64,000 nucleotides of DNA, from positions 34,173,501 through 34,237,500 of the forward strand of contig NC_091670.1 of assembly GCF_042453785.1 (NCBI RefSeq), written 5' to 3'. The stretch comes from Malus domestica. Taxonomy: Eukaryota; Streptophyta; Magnoliopsida; Rosales; Rosaceae. Shown piece after piece: positions 39,048 to 50,627 of this stretch; position 1 is the first letter of the stretch, and every line of letters begins with the position of its first letter. Both the position numbers and the translations under genes were made by a program. Below the pieces are notes generated by a model. The model had not been told where the DNA came from, searched no databases, and worked only from the letters and a program-made list of their open reading frames with translations.

Positions 39048-41575
39048 ATGGGTTTGCAAATTCTCCAAGTGGCGCCACTGCCGCCACTCACTTCCTCCTC
39101 CTCATCTTCTTGTCGGGTCCAGACCCTCCCACTCTGGCTCAACCAACGCAACTGCCACTGCCGCCACTCGCGGCCTCAGCTTGCTCTCCCGCCCCGCAGC
39201 TCGTACAAAAGAACCGCACTCTCGCTCCTCGGTAGGAAAGATAGGAAATTGCAAGCTTCTTCATCATCTTCTTCAACTACCCAACAAGACCAGGATGACG
39301 AAGAAGAATATCAAGACGACGAAGGATATGAGGAAGATGAATTGGACCCTGACCCGGAAGACCTCGAATACGTTGGCCAAATCAAAAGGGTATCTTGCTT
39401 TCTTCCATTCTTTGATGGGTTTCTTTTCGTTTCAGTATTTCACTCAGTGTTATTGTTGGTTAGGTGTTGGAGCTTCTGCGGAAGAACAGAGACATGATTT
39501 TCAGTGAGGTGTGGTGTAATTCTTCCATTCTCCATTTGCTTTAAAGTTCAGAAGTTTGAGTCTTGATCGAGTTTGGGTTGGTGTGCAATGTGATAGGTTA
39601 AGCTCACTGTTATGATTGAGGACCTGCGAGAAGTTGAGCGCAGGAGACTCCTCGGAATCGAAGATCCTGATGCCCCTACTAGGGAGGAATTGGCCGATGT
39701 TCTTGAGGAAGTAAGCCCTTCATTTTAATTCCCTTGCTACATTATGCTATGTTAGGCGAATTTTGATGATGTGATTCGTGAAACAGTGAATTTAGCATGT
39801 ATTTCCATTGTTTGGGTGGTATCACACCTTCACACAATGAATTCATGAATGCAAAGTAGCTAGCAAGATCAATTGAAGGATCTTCAATTGGTTTGACAAG
39901 CACAAACTGCAACCTTTCAGCAAATTAGTTGATCATTATAATAGAACAACCTCTAGTAGATGCATTTCTTCCATTACTGTTAGATGTCAGCCATGAAAAT
40001 TTTCAGAAAACCTTATGATGGTGACCATTAACTAGATATGCATCTTTACTAACTCAAAAGCACGCATGTCGTAGGAGAAAATCTCTCCATCCTCACTGGT
40101 TTGCGCAAGTCATGAAATTTACAATTCTTGATCCTTAGATGCACCCAGCTACAGAGTGTTGGAACTTCCAAGTTTGATTATTCACATAGGTAGACCCTGA
40201 TTTGATATGCTTCTTTACAGATCCTACTTTTGCTTCTCCATCAGTGACCCTCTCTTTATGCTAGACAAAATGATTTGCGGAGTAACCCTTTGGAAATTCC
40301 TATGATTATTCACATAGGTGATACTTTGGAAATTCCTTCTTCACTGGATATGCTTCTTTATGATTTGCAGAGTGTCCTGAATTTGATTAATTTGTACGTT
40401 ATGCCATTACAACTCTTTGCTTCGATACTTATACCCTTCTCAAATCATGAGAGTGGAAAAAATTTCTTTAGCATCTGTAAATTGGTAATCATCGGAAAAA
40501 GTTATTCTATTTATTGTGACACTAATTTGTGATTCTGTGATTTAGGTGAATGAAGGAAAAATCCCAAAAAATCGACTTGCTCTTAAACTGCTGGCAGCGG
40601 AAATGAATCAATGGCCTAATCTAGAGGTATTATTGTAATTCAAGTATAAAATGATCGATTTGAGAGATGATTATTTATGTGTAAACGGAAAAAGAACATG
40701 AAGCTCTACCAAAGGATACTAGGATAAAGAGCCAAGCTCTGAATTACAATTAAATAGTTTGTAAATCCAGTTTTGGTGTCTCAAATTTTGGTGGTCTGAA
40801 CTTTTGTTCTATTTCATCCTTTATTTTCCAGTTTTGATAGCATATATAACAAACAATACCACAGATTTTTCACCTTTATCTATGTTTCTAACTAACTCTG
40901 GATATCAATTTGCTAATCTGTATTACGATACACCTACTTTACGTCTTCCCAAATTGTACCGTAACTAGTATTATTAAGAGAATTATTACATCACCTGTCA
41001 ATTATTACAACAACTACTATTTATAGTCACTTGCTAGCTTACTCCTTAAGCTACCCTCCAACAACTTCTAACAATCTTAACAACTCAACCTCATCAACTA
41101 ATTCCTTTATCACAACCTTACATCTGTCACAATTAGCTGCTGCCATTTGGCATTCTAACAGCATCCTAACAATCTGTTCCTATCTTTTGTTTATGGTACA
41201 GGTTCAGATTACACCAGCGAAGAAAAAGCCTGGTAAGTCCCTATATGCAAGAGTGACAGACACTGGTATTGATCTTCAAGAGGCTGCAAAGAGACTGAAG
41301 ATTGATTGGGATACGGCTGCTGAGATTGATGATGGTGATCTTAAAGATGAAAACGAAGTGCCGTCGGTTTTGGTTTGTTTCCTTGGCTTTCTTGTGATAA
41401 AATGATTTTATCAAGTTCCTGCTGTCATATATGCACTGGTTTAGCTAATCCTCGAGTTCCTAATACGCGGTTTCTTATCTTGCAGGGCTATGGCGCGCTG
41501 TACTTAGTCACAGCTTTCCCCGTCATTATTGGTGTATCAGTGGTATTAATTTTGTTTTACAATTCGCTCCAGTAG
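39048..41575 (+). CDS. Y3IP1: Ycf3-interacting protein 1, thylakoid PSI assembly factor
   Basis: Six exons (39048-39389, 39464-39508, 39597-39710, 40546-40626, 41202-41372, 41486-41575) give 280 aa, all junctions in phase 0. Family role: a nuclear-encoded thylakoid protein that works with plastid Ycf3 in photosystem I assembly (also described as CEST, stress tolerance). The N-terminal ~65 residues are Ser/Arg/Leu-rich, a plausible transit peptide. An acidic stretch (DDEEEYQDDEGYEEDELD) leads to the conserved LEYVGQIKRVLELLRKNRDM, then VMIEDLREVERRRLLGIED and the C-terminal membrane helix GALYLVTAFPVIIGVSVVLI. An in-frame ATG 57 nt upstream (38991) exists, but MGLQILQ is the more likely start. 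Exon 5 could also end 6 nt earlier, at 41366. Its neighbours MCM6 and the unknown gene at 42049 are the same in Arabidopsis chromosome 5. Confidence 0.9.
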
Positions 41576-42048
41576 AAATCTTTCTCGTTGTCATACTTCA
41601 CTGTAAAGATATCTTATTCCTTGCAATATACCGAATATCGTTCTGATCTTCCCATGAGTTCTGTTCATCTAAATGCTAGTTAGAAATATCAAATATCATG
41701 TATGAATCTTGCATATGGTGTTATGCAAGCACATCAGATCTTATAGTATAGTTTTATTTTATTCTAGTTAACCACTTAAACCCGTTGCAAGTCAACTCTT
41801 CTATGAAGATTTACGTTATTAAAAGCGAGTTATCATATAGATTAGCAGCTAAACTATTCTTCATACAATATTAAATTTTGCTGACCCTTTGTTTATATGG
41901 AGCAATTAGAGAACATGGATATCACTACTTGGTTTGGATTAGTGGAGAATATGCTGCTCACGTCTAGGTTCTCATAAGTCTGTTTTCCCTCCCTTTTAAG
42001 TAGTCCAAATCCCAGACTTGATCCTCAGGATTTCTGCTTTTCTCTACC

Positions 42049-43011
42049 ATGGATTATCCGTTTTCGGGCGAAATGAGTGACTATTTTACTCTTGGAGACC
42101 TAGAAAAGCAAATTTCTGTAGATCCAATATCACTGAAAGAATCTTATAGAGAGGTGAGTGCTGCCCCAGTAGCGGTGGTGCCTGGTGTTGCTGCTCCAAA
42201 GCCGAATGCACTTGACCAACTACCGCCCCTGTTGCCGCCCTCAAAGCCCAAGTTCTTAAGCTTCAGCCTCCCAAACTCAGCAACCTCATCGCCGCGAGTG
42301 AAGAAGAAATGGAAAGAAGAAAGCCAAGCGTCTCCCCGGCTGGAGAATCTGAGCCACCTGCAGCAGGAAATTGAGTTCTGGCGGACCAAGTCATGTGGTC
42401 AACGAGCACTTGCCCCATCAGATGACTTTGATCTCTGGTTGTTCAAACCGAATGCCGCTGATAAAGTCACCACGTACCACAGCAGCCTCTCCAGAGCTAG
42501 GTCCAACAGAGGTGCTGATAAAAATGGAAAGAACAGGGACCCACATGATGACGGATTCACGTGTGGGGCCCTGTGCTTGTTCATTCCTGGCTTTGGTGGC
42601 AAGGCAAAGCCAGTGAGAGCAAGAAAGGTAGAGCCTGATGAATTGGGAAATGTCATATCCAGGACAGTTTCCTTGGAAAAGTTTGAATGTGGCTCTTGGG
42701 CTTCAGCTATGATAAATGAGCAGGAAGATGACACCACCGGTCACTACTTTGATCTGCCATTGGAGCTGATACGGAGCAGCGTCAACGAGGCAGAATCGCC
42801 AATTTCAACGTCTTTTGTGTTTGGCACGGATCGAAAGGGTGCCCTGAAGAACGCATCAACGAGAGCACAAGGCTGGAAATCGCACGACTCGTCACGCCAC
42901 GTTCGGTTTTCTACATCATCAGATGCTACATCACCAACTGCTTGCGTTACGCCTCGCTTGCGCAAAGCAAGGGATGATTTCAAAGCTTTCTTAGAAGCAC
43001 AGAGTACATAA
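42049..43011 (+). CDS. Plant-specific protein of unknown function (At5g44660/At4g20190-like)
   Basis: A single-exon frame of 320 aa with coding-like composition. I know no biochemical function. Conserved-looking blocks are MSDYFTLGDLEKQISVDPIS near the N-terminus, a Pro-rich part, LQQEIEFWRTKSCG.RALAPSDDFDLWLF (~105-132), a Cys-containing TCGALCLFIPGFGGKAKPVR (~170-189), RTVSLEKFECGSWAS, HYFDLPLELI and a basic C-terminus with HVRFS and TPRLRKARDDF. There is no signal peptide or membrane helix. From memory, uncharacterised Arabidopsis genes at the same syntenic place are the likely orthologues. The start codon chosen is the first ATG after an upstream stop. Confidence 0.75.
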   Translation: MDYPFSGEMSDYFTLGDLEKQISVDPISLKESYREVSAAPVAVVPGVAAPKPNALDQLPPLLPPSKPKFLSFSLPNSATSSPRVKKKWKEESQASPRLENLSHLQQEIEFWRTKSCGQRALAPSDDFDLWLFKPNAADKVTTYHSSLSRARSNRGADKNGKNRDPHDDGFTCGALCLFIPGFGGKAKPVRARKVEPDELGNVISRTVSLEKFECGSWASAMINEQEDDTTGHYFDLPLELIRSSVNEAESPISTSFVFGTDRKGALKNASTRAQGWKSHDSSRHVRFSTSSDATSPTACVTPRLRKARDDFKAFLEAQST

Positions 43012-44074
43012 CTTACTCTGCTTTTTGGTATATTGAGTGTATTTGCTATGTTTCAAAATAATGCGAGTAGATTGTAGCTATAGTCCTTCACCTATTACTC
43101 CGATTCTCACTTTTGTCCATGAATTAAGCAATTCTTTAGTCCGTTTGTTTTTCTATCTAAATTTAGGGGTCTTGTGCTTGTTCTTATCGTCAAAACTTGT
43201 AACTGTAGTTCTTGAACTATATGGTGTGAGTAGGCCTTTTTGCACTTAAACATGGTAGAAAACTAACAGGTTTTGATGGTATGATAAAAAAACCGGGTAA
43301 TAGTTCGAGTATTATAGCTACAATTTACTCAGAAATGCAGACGTGCAAGCCGGCTATGTTGTAATGGCCACGGTCGTTCTCTAGTCTACTAAACCCAAAA
43401 GACAATTTCCAATTTCCCCAAGGATTGGCCCAACAGACAAAAACTGTGTCGCTCTTGCTACTCAAGGCCTTTGCTTGAGCCCTAGGCAACTGGACTCGAC
43501 AAGGTTTTCCCCGTCCTGTTGTCAATTGTTTTCATCGTGTCTCATTCGGGTTAACTCAGTTTGAGTTCATATCAAGTAAACAAATCAAGTCTCGAGCTAT
43601 TCAATAAGAGGATGGTACTCTACAACCCTACATATTTGCCAATTTTCTTTGTGGTGGAAGCCTTTCGAAAAAGTGAATTGTCATGACAAAACCGCCGGTC
43701 TCATTTTTAAGGAAAAAAAAAGAAAAAAAGAAGAGGATGATACTCTACAACCCTACATATTTGCCAATTTTCTTTGTGGTGTGGGTGGTTTTTGGATGAT
43801 TGTTACGGTTATAATGTGTCACATAAGTTGGGAAAAAAGTTGGGACAAGCAACATTTTGTTAATTGTACGTAGATTTTGTTGAGTGACATGACTCTAACC
43901 TACTCTGTTTGTTAATTGTACGTAATCCATCCCTCTACTCTTACTCTTATGTGCAGCATTTGGGCGACTGTCTCAAGCACTTTTCTTACCCGTAAAAAAA
44001 CCTTGGGTCTCAGCCAGAGTACATATTCATGTATGAGTTTAGCACTCATCACGTTGCTACATTTAACGTTACAC
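43012..44074. other. Spacer with a ~50-bp direct repeat
   Basis: The sequence agaggatgrtactctacaac..ttgccaattttctttgtggtg occurs at about 43609-43655 and 43732-43783, separated by a purine-rich tract. No gene was seen. Confidence 0.6.
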
Positions 44075-44847
44075 ATATTGTTAACTCTAAAAATTACAAA
44101 GTCTACGTGGCGCACATGCTAAATAATTATGAGTTAACTACGTTCTTCTTGTGAAGCGGGCGCACCAACTCATAGCTGAGCTCGATTAGGCGAGTGGAAT
44201 TGATGTGGTGATGGTGTCGAATTCGCTTGTTGACTTCTGCACTTGAGCAAAAGAACACCTTTCGGCCTAGGGTTCTAAAACTTGAAAACAAGGTTGCGTA
44301 GTTCACTGCAAAGTTTTGAATCTCCTGAACCAGGTTCGGCTACCTCAACTATATTCTTGAGAATATAAGTGCATTATGAGAGTAACCAATCATAAAACAC
44401 TTCACTTCGTTGGGAAGCTAATGAAGTGACCTCTTTCGGCAAAGAAATTCAACATTCTCCGCCGGCTGAGACTTTGATAGATAATCGACTGAACTAGTTG
44501 TAGTGATGTTCCACCGAATTGAAGGTACTTCCAGAGCGATTAGTTCTATGGTACTAGTGATGGTCCAACGAATTGAATATGTTGCCGGTTACTAACCCAG
44601 TGATGTTCCAACGAACTGAATAGTGTTGACGGAAGAGTTATGATAATTAGTTTTTCTCAAGGTTGAGGGAAGGTTTCATGTAAAGTGAGGATTTTCGCAT
44701 AAACCGTTTGAGTTGTTTGTTGTTCAGAGCTTTGCATTTATAGGACTAAATCCCCAAAGTCCTCTGTCTGTATGAACTGACGCACACGCGTGTCCATCAC
44801 CTTGACATACCATGCTTCTTTCAAATACCATTTTGCTTTTTAAATAC

Positions 44848-45071
44848 GAGAGAGAATTCTCGCCGGATCCTCTTTGTGAGGATCTCGGGGATCCTCCAAT
44901 CACATCCGTTCATATTACATCATGCGATCAGTTTTCGTCAGGTACTGTTTATATTTAATTTTAAATAAAAAAAATTTATAATGATTTCTAACCGCACAAT
45001 ATACAATAAACGAATGTGATTTGAGAATCTCCAAAATCCTCACAAAGAGGATTAGCCGAGGATCCTCACTA
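44848..45071. mobile_element. MITE, duplication copy 1
   Basis: A 224-bp element flanked by the 9-bp direct repeat TTTAAATAC (44839-44847 and 45072-45080). The ends form ~40-bp imperfect TIRs around ATCCTCTTTGTGAGGAT. A 9-bp TSD suggests a Mutator-type MITE. The same insertion is in copy 2, so it precedes the duplication. Confidence 0.8.
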
Positions 45072-45679
45072 TTTAAATACCACCTGTGAGACTTGCTTTT
45101 CCCCACATAAATTCCATAGGCTAAGTCCTACCTTCAGATTCTTCACCACCATCCTAACCAGACCACGTGCTAAAGACTCCCAATCCAACTATATCATAAT
45201 CTCATGTTGCTCCAATCCACACGTCCACATGGAAAAACATCTCGAGTTACTTTGGAATGTATTGTTTGCTCCCATATTGAAGATATACCTTGCATCCCAT
45301 TTATATTGTTGAAAATGTCAAAGTAATTCCGATACGCTTAATAGATAATTATTATGATTAAAAATTCACTATATTATCTACTAACAATAATTGAGCATTA
45401 ACTTAACAGGTTCTTTCATTCATCGACATAGAATTCTGCTCATTCAACAACATCTACTACATGGGGCCAATGGTGTAATATTAGCTCCACGCACCTACAA
45501 ATCCTGGACTCTGGTAAATTTCATGTTCACATATCAATGCTGCATGCTTCTGAAAAAAACATTGGCTTGGTACAGTAATGGTCCCTGTTCAATTCGTGCT
45601 ACGTAATTTTTTTCTCAGTTAGCGTAGCTGCATGGGTTTAATTACAGTTCAAGCCTAACAGGTCAACAGAAATGGAAAA

Positions 45680-46384
45680 GGAGAAATTAGGTTATCATTA
45701 TTCTTTTTGCTACTTCATTGATTAAAATCCTATTTTTTTTTCAATTTTTTATCAAGGCCCTTGCGTATTAATAACATCATTAATTATTTCAAGAATAAAA
45801 TATTTTTTATTTCTAAATATATTCATTTAATGTTAAAAATGTTACAATTAGTATATTTATATTTATGACTAATTTTTTTTTATCATATATTTTTAGTTTT
45901 AGTTTGTACCCATTTTTAATTTGTAATTCTTTTTTAACTTGTACCAATTTTCTTTTCAGTTTTAATTTGTACCCATATATTAATTTCTTTTTGTGCCCAT
46001 ATTTTTTTAAAGTTTATTTGTATTTGTACCCATATATTTTTTTGTATTTGTACTTTTTATTATGCTAAATGTACCCATTCATGTAAAACTTTTTAATCTT
46101 GAAATGTACTCATTCTTAAATATACCAATTTGTTATATGTAAAATTTACCCTTTTTTTATATAAAATCTATTCAATTTTTTTCTAATCCATGTTTAAACT
46201 TATATGGGTACATTCTTTTTTTTTTTTAAATTTTAAAATGTATCCATGTCAAGTTTAATCGAAGAAATTTACTAATGTTATTAAGCCTAATATCTTCTTC
46301 TTTTTTTTTTTTTTTTTTTGAAGAATGTACCCATGTTTTGATACAATAATTTTTTTGGTTAATTTTGATGAATGTACCCATACT

Positions 46385-46421
<37 letters not shown>

Positions 46422-46646
46422 GCATATTTATTTTTTAATATTTTTAATCTCACAAATTATGGTTTTTTAATTTAAAATCTCATTTATATAAACAACTAAA
46501 ATTTCTAATTTTTAATTTAAAAAATATAGTAACGTACATAGAAATAAATTATCACATTAATTTCAAGGATCTTGATAAAAAATTAAAAACCAACAAGGTT
46601 TTAATCAAAGAATATTCATAACTAAGGACCGCATCCAAAGTCTCCT
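45680..46646. mobile_element. MULE-like nonautonomous insertion, 967 bp
   Basis: It is flanked by the 9-bp direct repeat AATGGAAAA (45671-45679 and 46647-46655). The corresponding place in copy 2 (~57872) is an intact empty site (cagaaatggaaaactagat). The ends are GGAGA../..TCTCCT. The interior is AT-rich with many tgtaccca motifs on both strands and a CA microsatellite. No transposase is present. Confidence 0.85.
46388..46421. repeat. CA microsatellite
   Basis: About 17 CA units inside the MULE-like insertion. Confidence 0.9.
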
Positions 46647-46871
46647 AATGGAAAACTAGATATGGGTTTGGTACGTACACCATTTCAATTCCACCATGTG
46701 TTCATCTGATGTATGACCCCCTCTCTTTTTGACCATTTCTAATGTATAAGGTAGGTATAGTCTTAAGCTGGACCAGGAATTCGTTATATCTTCCCATATA
46801 CATAAAACGTAGTTGAAATTCATGATATGGCTCAGAAGATTTTCACTGCAAAAATAATGGGTATTAGGGAG

Positions 46872-47206
46872 AGCTGTTTTTCAGGCTCTCTCTCGATGAT
46901 CGAACCCTAATCATCTGTCACCTATCATCATCAAGGTAGAGAACTATCTTATCATTAAAAGTTGACAAGAAAGATATTTGAATGATGCATCACCAGCACG
47001 AAGGCTGTGAGATCCGTCGAGTTATCATGAATCATCAGAGCAATGGGCAGAGCCCGCACCTTTAATCTAATAAATGCATCATTTCCAAAAGTTGGGGTTT
47101 GTTGCACATATTAACTTTAGAATTGCTACGGTTATCCGAATAGCAAATACTATCAAACAAACTATAACTGATTTAACGAGTCATTTGCAGTTTCATAGTT
47201 TGAATA
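46872..47206 (-). pseudogene. 18S rRNA 5'-region fragment, decayed (copy 1)
   Basis: The minus strand matches, from memory, roughly nt 70-395 of plant 18S rRNA: GAAACTGC.AATG.CTC, TCAGTTATAGTTTGTTTGAT, CGGATAACCGTAG.AATTCTA, TTCATGATAACTCGACGGAT, CCTTCGTGCTGG, GCATCATTCAAAT and TAGGGTTCGAT. Many differences are C to T or G to A, as in methylated-CpG decay. The remainder of the rDNA unit is absent on both sides, so it is a dead fragment and not an rDNA locus. Confidence 0.85.
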
Positions 47207-47836
47207 GGTTAGGGATGGAAATATATATCCAAAACCCTGTAGTGGCGTCATTTGGTCAACAAAAAAATCTTGGTGATTATTTTTGGTATTAATTAACATT
47301 ACAAGATATTATGATTACGTGACTCACAAGTCACAACATCTAATTGTTGTTGTTGTTTCTTGTTTAAGAATCCATGATTAATAAATATATTAACGGTGGT
47401 TAAAACATCACGAAAGTTGAAAGCGAAGCCGGCAGAGCCAGCTGCTCTACAATACAAAGAAACATCCACCGTTGCTTCCTCATGGGCCTCATATTTGCAA
47501 ATTGCACGGGGAGAGACCGAAACAGTCTCAAATAATTCAAATACTACAATCTACACAACAAAAATTGTCAATAAAATACTCATATGTTCTTATATACAAC
47601 AACACAATTAGCAGGAATGATCAATTTTTCACATTGGTTGCAAAATTGATCAGTTTTTAGTAACGACGATATACTTATTAGTTATTATATATTGATGACT
47701 CAACAATGACGTAACAATCACTTAACAATAATATTATAATCACATAATAAATATTGATCATTTCTACAACCAAATTTCAAAAACTGATTATTTTTACTAA
47801 TTGCCCATAAATAATAAGAACCAAGTGTCAAAAATT

Positions 47837-48134
47837 AATATTGTTAACTCTAAAAATTACAAAGTCTACGTGGCGCACATGCCAAGTAATTATGAGTCAA
47901 CTACATCCTTCTTGTGAAGCGGGCGCACCAACTCATAGCTGAGCTTGATTAGGCGAGTGGAATTGATGTGGTGATGTTGTTGAATGTGCTTGTTGACTTA
48001 TGCACTTGAGCAAAAGAGCACCTTTCGGCCTAGGGTTCTAAAACTTGAAAACAAGGTTGCGTAGTTCACTGCAAAGTTTTGGATCTCCTGCACCAGGTTC
48101 GGCTACCTCAACTATATTCTTGAGAATATAAGTG
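47837..48134 (+). repeat. Segmental tandem duplication, copy 2 (left part)
   Basis: Homologous to 44075-44371 of copy 1. It is interrupted at 48134 by the LTR retrotransposon and resumes at 56580. Confidence 0.9.
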
Positions 48135-48643
48135 TGTTGATGCACAAAATCAGCGAGGACTTTGGTACAACATAAAGTGTTAAGTTTGTGACCTTCGCTA
48201 GATTGCTCCGGTCACTAGTGTGGATAAGTAAGTAAATGGATAGGGACAGAGAAGCAAACACAAGATGTACGTGGTTCACCCAAATTGGCTACGTCCACGG
48301 AGTAGATGAGTTCTCATTAATTGTGAAGGGTTTACACAAGTACATAGGTTCAAGCTCTCCTTTAGTGAGTACTAGTGAATGATTTAGTACAAATGACATT
48401 AGGAAATATTGTGAGAGAATGATCTCTATTTATAAAAGAGAGTTTCTAGTTTCATTCTGACATCGACACGTGTCGTGTTGTGATTGGCTTCTGATGTTGA
48501 TGCGTGTCGCGCTATGATTGGCTTTTGATGTCGACACGTGTCGCGCTGGCCTCTTGGTTAGAGGGAAACTCTTATGGGTCATTGACGGTATAACGTTGAC
48601 TGATGCTCAGTAGTTTCGGGATTGGTCAAGTATGGTATAAACA
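48135..48643 (-). repeat. LTR (3' LTR in element orientation)
   Basis: 509 bp, starting tgttgatgcacaaaatcagc and ending ..ggtataaaca. By eye it differs from the other LTR at about 27 positions plus one 6-bp indel, about 5 percent. Confidence 0.92.
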
Positions 48644-50590
48644 GTGCTCCCCTAAGTTCTCGAGTGAGGGAAGCTCCTCGGTTGGGGACTTGCAAGATCC
48701 AAGTTATTGAGTAATCACGAAACTTCTAAGTACCGAAGTGTGGTATCATTTTCACTTGCCTTCTCTGTCTCATATGTAGATGTGGCATCTTCTTTGGAAG
48801 TACTTTTCCTCCATCCAGGGGTGGTATCTTTAACCGATGAAGATGCACAAGGTAATGTATCAATTTCACTTGAAGCTTACTTGTAGTTTCGGGCTTGGTC
48901 AAGTGCGATACAAACCCTATAGTAAGAGTTTCCCAAGTCGCTGAGCTAGGAGATTTGCCGAATGAGGTAACAGACAAGGTTAAACAATCAGACTTCCAAG
49001 CAAGCAACTTGGATCGGAGGTTCGACTTCGGCTTCTGGTTGATTGTTCTCATTCTCCTTGTGTCGTAAACAACAACAAGGATAAGGAGAAGCAAATGGAG
49101 AAGATATGATATGAGATATTTTTGCTTTTGAAGAAGTAACTTTCCACATGCTTATTCTTGAACTGGGCTGGAGGGTTTTCTGGTTTTTTCCAGAGTATAA
49201 GGCCAACTCAAGAATTTGAGGGTCAAAACAAGTCCATCAAATCTAAAGTACGTTCAACCCTGATGATATGGGATACTTTTGCTGTTGACAAAGTAGTGGA
49301 TGTATCGGCACGTGTTCTGTGACGCTTGTCTCCACATGCTTCCTTGTATCCTTCTCATTTGCCCTATCTGTTCCTCAGGCAGATGTGGTATCTTCTGTTG
49401 AAGATGAGTACTCGAGAGCAATGCCAGGTAAGTAATCAGGCAAGGGGTTCCAGGCAGTCAGTTCCTGACTGGAAGCTTGATTCCAAGTGCTGACTGATTG
49501 CTCTCTTTCTCCTTGTCTTGCAGGTAAGAACAAGGCCAAAGGAAAAGACAGGGAAAAAGCATGATATGGGATACTCTTGCTTTTAACCTTGATGATATGA
49601 GATACTCTTGCTCTGGTGTGGTTTGTTTGCAGAGGTATTATCGGGAGGAAAAGAAGCTGAGTATTTCGAGAGACTCTGCTGAGAGTGCCCTCTCGGATGT
49701 GAAGAACAGTTGAGCATTTTTTTATTTGCAGGTCTGCCTGGTTGTGGAGGATGAAGGTCGACATATATAGGAGTCTCTCTAACAACAAGTAGTAGTGTTA
49801 TTCCTTTACCCTTCTTGGTCATAACAATGTAGTGGGAGCTGCAAGCTTCACGTGTTTTAACTTTGTCAGAGCACTTTGAAAAAATGGTATGTGGTATATG
49901 GAAAACTGATGTTGCGTGTGAAGATTGCGGACAAGCTTTATCCAAGGAAATTTGGCTCTCGAAGTTCGGAGAGCAGTGCCTCTTCGGTTTTCGAACAAGT
50001 AATCATGTTGGGGACCTCACTCTCGAGATTTGAAGAGCAGTGCCTCTTCGATTTTTGAGAAAACAATCCTGTTGGGAGTCTGACTCTTGAGATTCGGAGA
50101 GTAGTGTCTATTCGATTTTTTATAAAGTAATCCCGTTGGGAATCTGGCTCTCGAGATTCGAAGGGCGGTGCCTCTTTGATTTTTGAGCAAGCAATCTTGT
50201 TGAGAGTGTTTTCTCGAATGTGAGTAAAGGTTGGGCATTTTTGCCAGTTTGCCTTGCCACGGAGCACGGAGGTTGACACACATTGAGACTTTCTAGTTAT
50301 CAAGCAGTGGTGCTGTTCCTTTACCCTTGTGGGTAATAGTAGAGTAGCTGGACCTTCAAAATTTATGTGTCTAAAATTGGTCAGAGATCTTTGGTAAAGT
50401 TATCTGTGGTACCTGATGAGCTGATGTTGCGTGTGGAAAGTGGTGCCTCTTCGAAATTTGGAGAGTGGTGCCTCTTCGATTTTTGAACCAACGACCATGT
50501 TGCCCTTTTTTTTTATAAGGGCACCAATTGTGTGCAAGAAGTACATTCAGAAAGTTATTGCTTGTAGGAATTTTCCCCTTACTTCAGAGA
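48644..50590. other. Element interior, noncoding, with repeats of ~63 bp
   Basis: The stretch carries repeated phrases such as gaggaagctcctcggttgggga and the 63-bp array at 49950-50190 (listed separately). No coding region was recognised on either strand. Confidence 0.5.
49950..50200. repeat. ~63-bp tandem repeat, about four units
   Basis: The unit pattern is ctctcgagattcggagagcag, tgcctcttcgatttttgag and caagtaatcctgttgggag. Further isolated units occur at about 50445-50490. Confidence 0.75.
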
Positions 50591-50627
50591 TTTATTGCAC
50601 CTCATTTCTCCTTCATCATTTCTGAGA

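Larger units (their letters stand above)
44075..47836 (+). repeat. Segmental tandem duplication, copy 1
   Basis: It starts at attgttaactctaaaaatta and ends at the junction ..aaaaattaat/attgttaac, where copy 2 begins in direct orientation. Compared with copy 2 it carries an extra MULE-like insertion (45680-46646) but lacks the LTR retrotransposon. Shared content is a GC-moderate region (agcgggcgcaccaactcat..), a MITE, a non-gene stretch and an 18S rRNA fragment. Sequence differences between copies are a few percent by eye. Confidence 0.9.

Noticed and set aside
43325-43525. 66-codon minus-strand frame after the unknown gene
   Set aside because: No family resemblance and no promoter or splice context.
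46226-46453. Frame with a Cys-Val run (VCVCVCV)
   Set aside because: Translation of a CA/GT microsatellite in the MULE-like insertion.
44075-48134. Interpretation of the two duplication copies as LTRs of one giant retrotransposon
   Set aside because: The copies are immediately adjacent without an interior, their ends lack TG..CA and target duplications, and the real LTRs lie inside copy 2.
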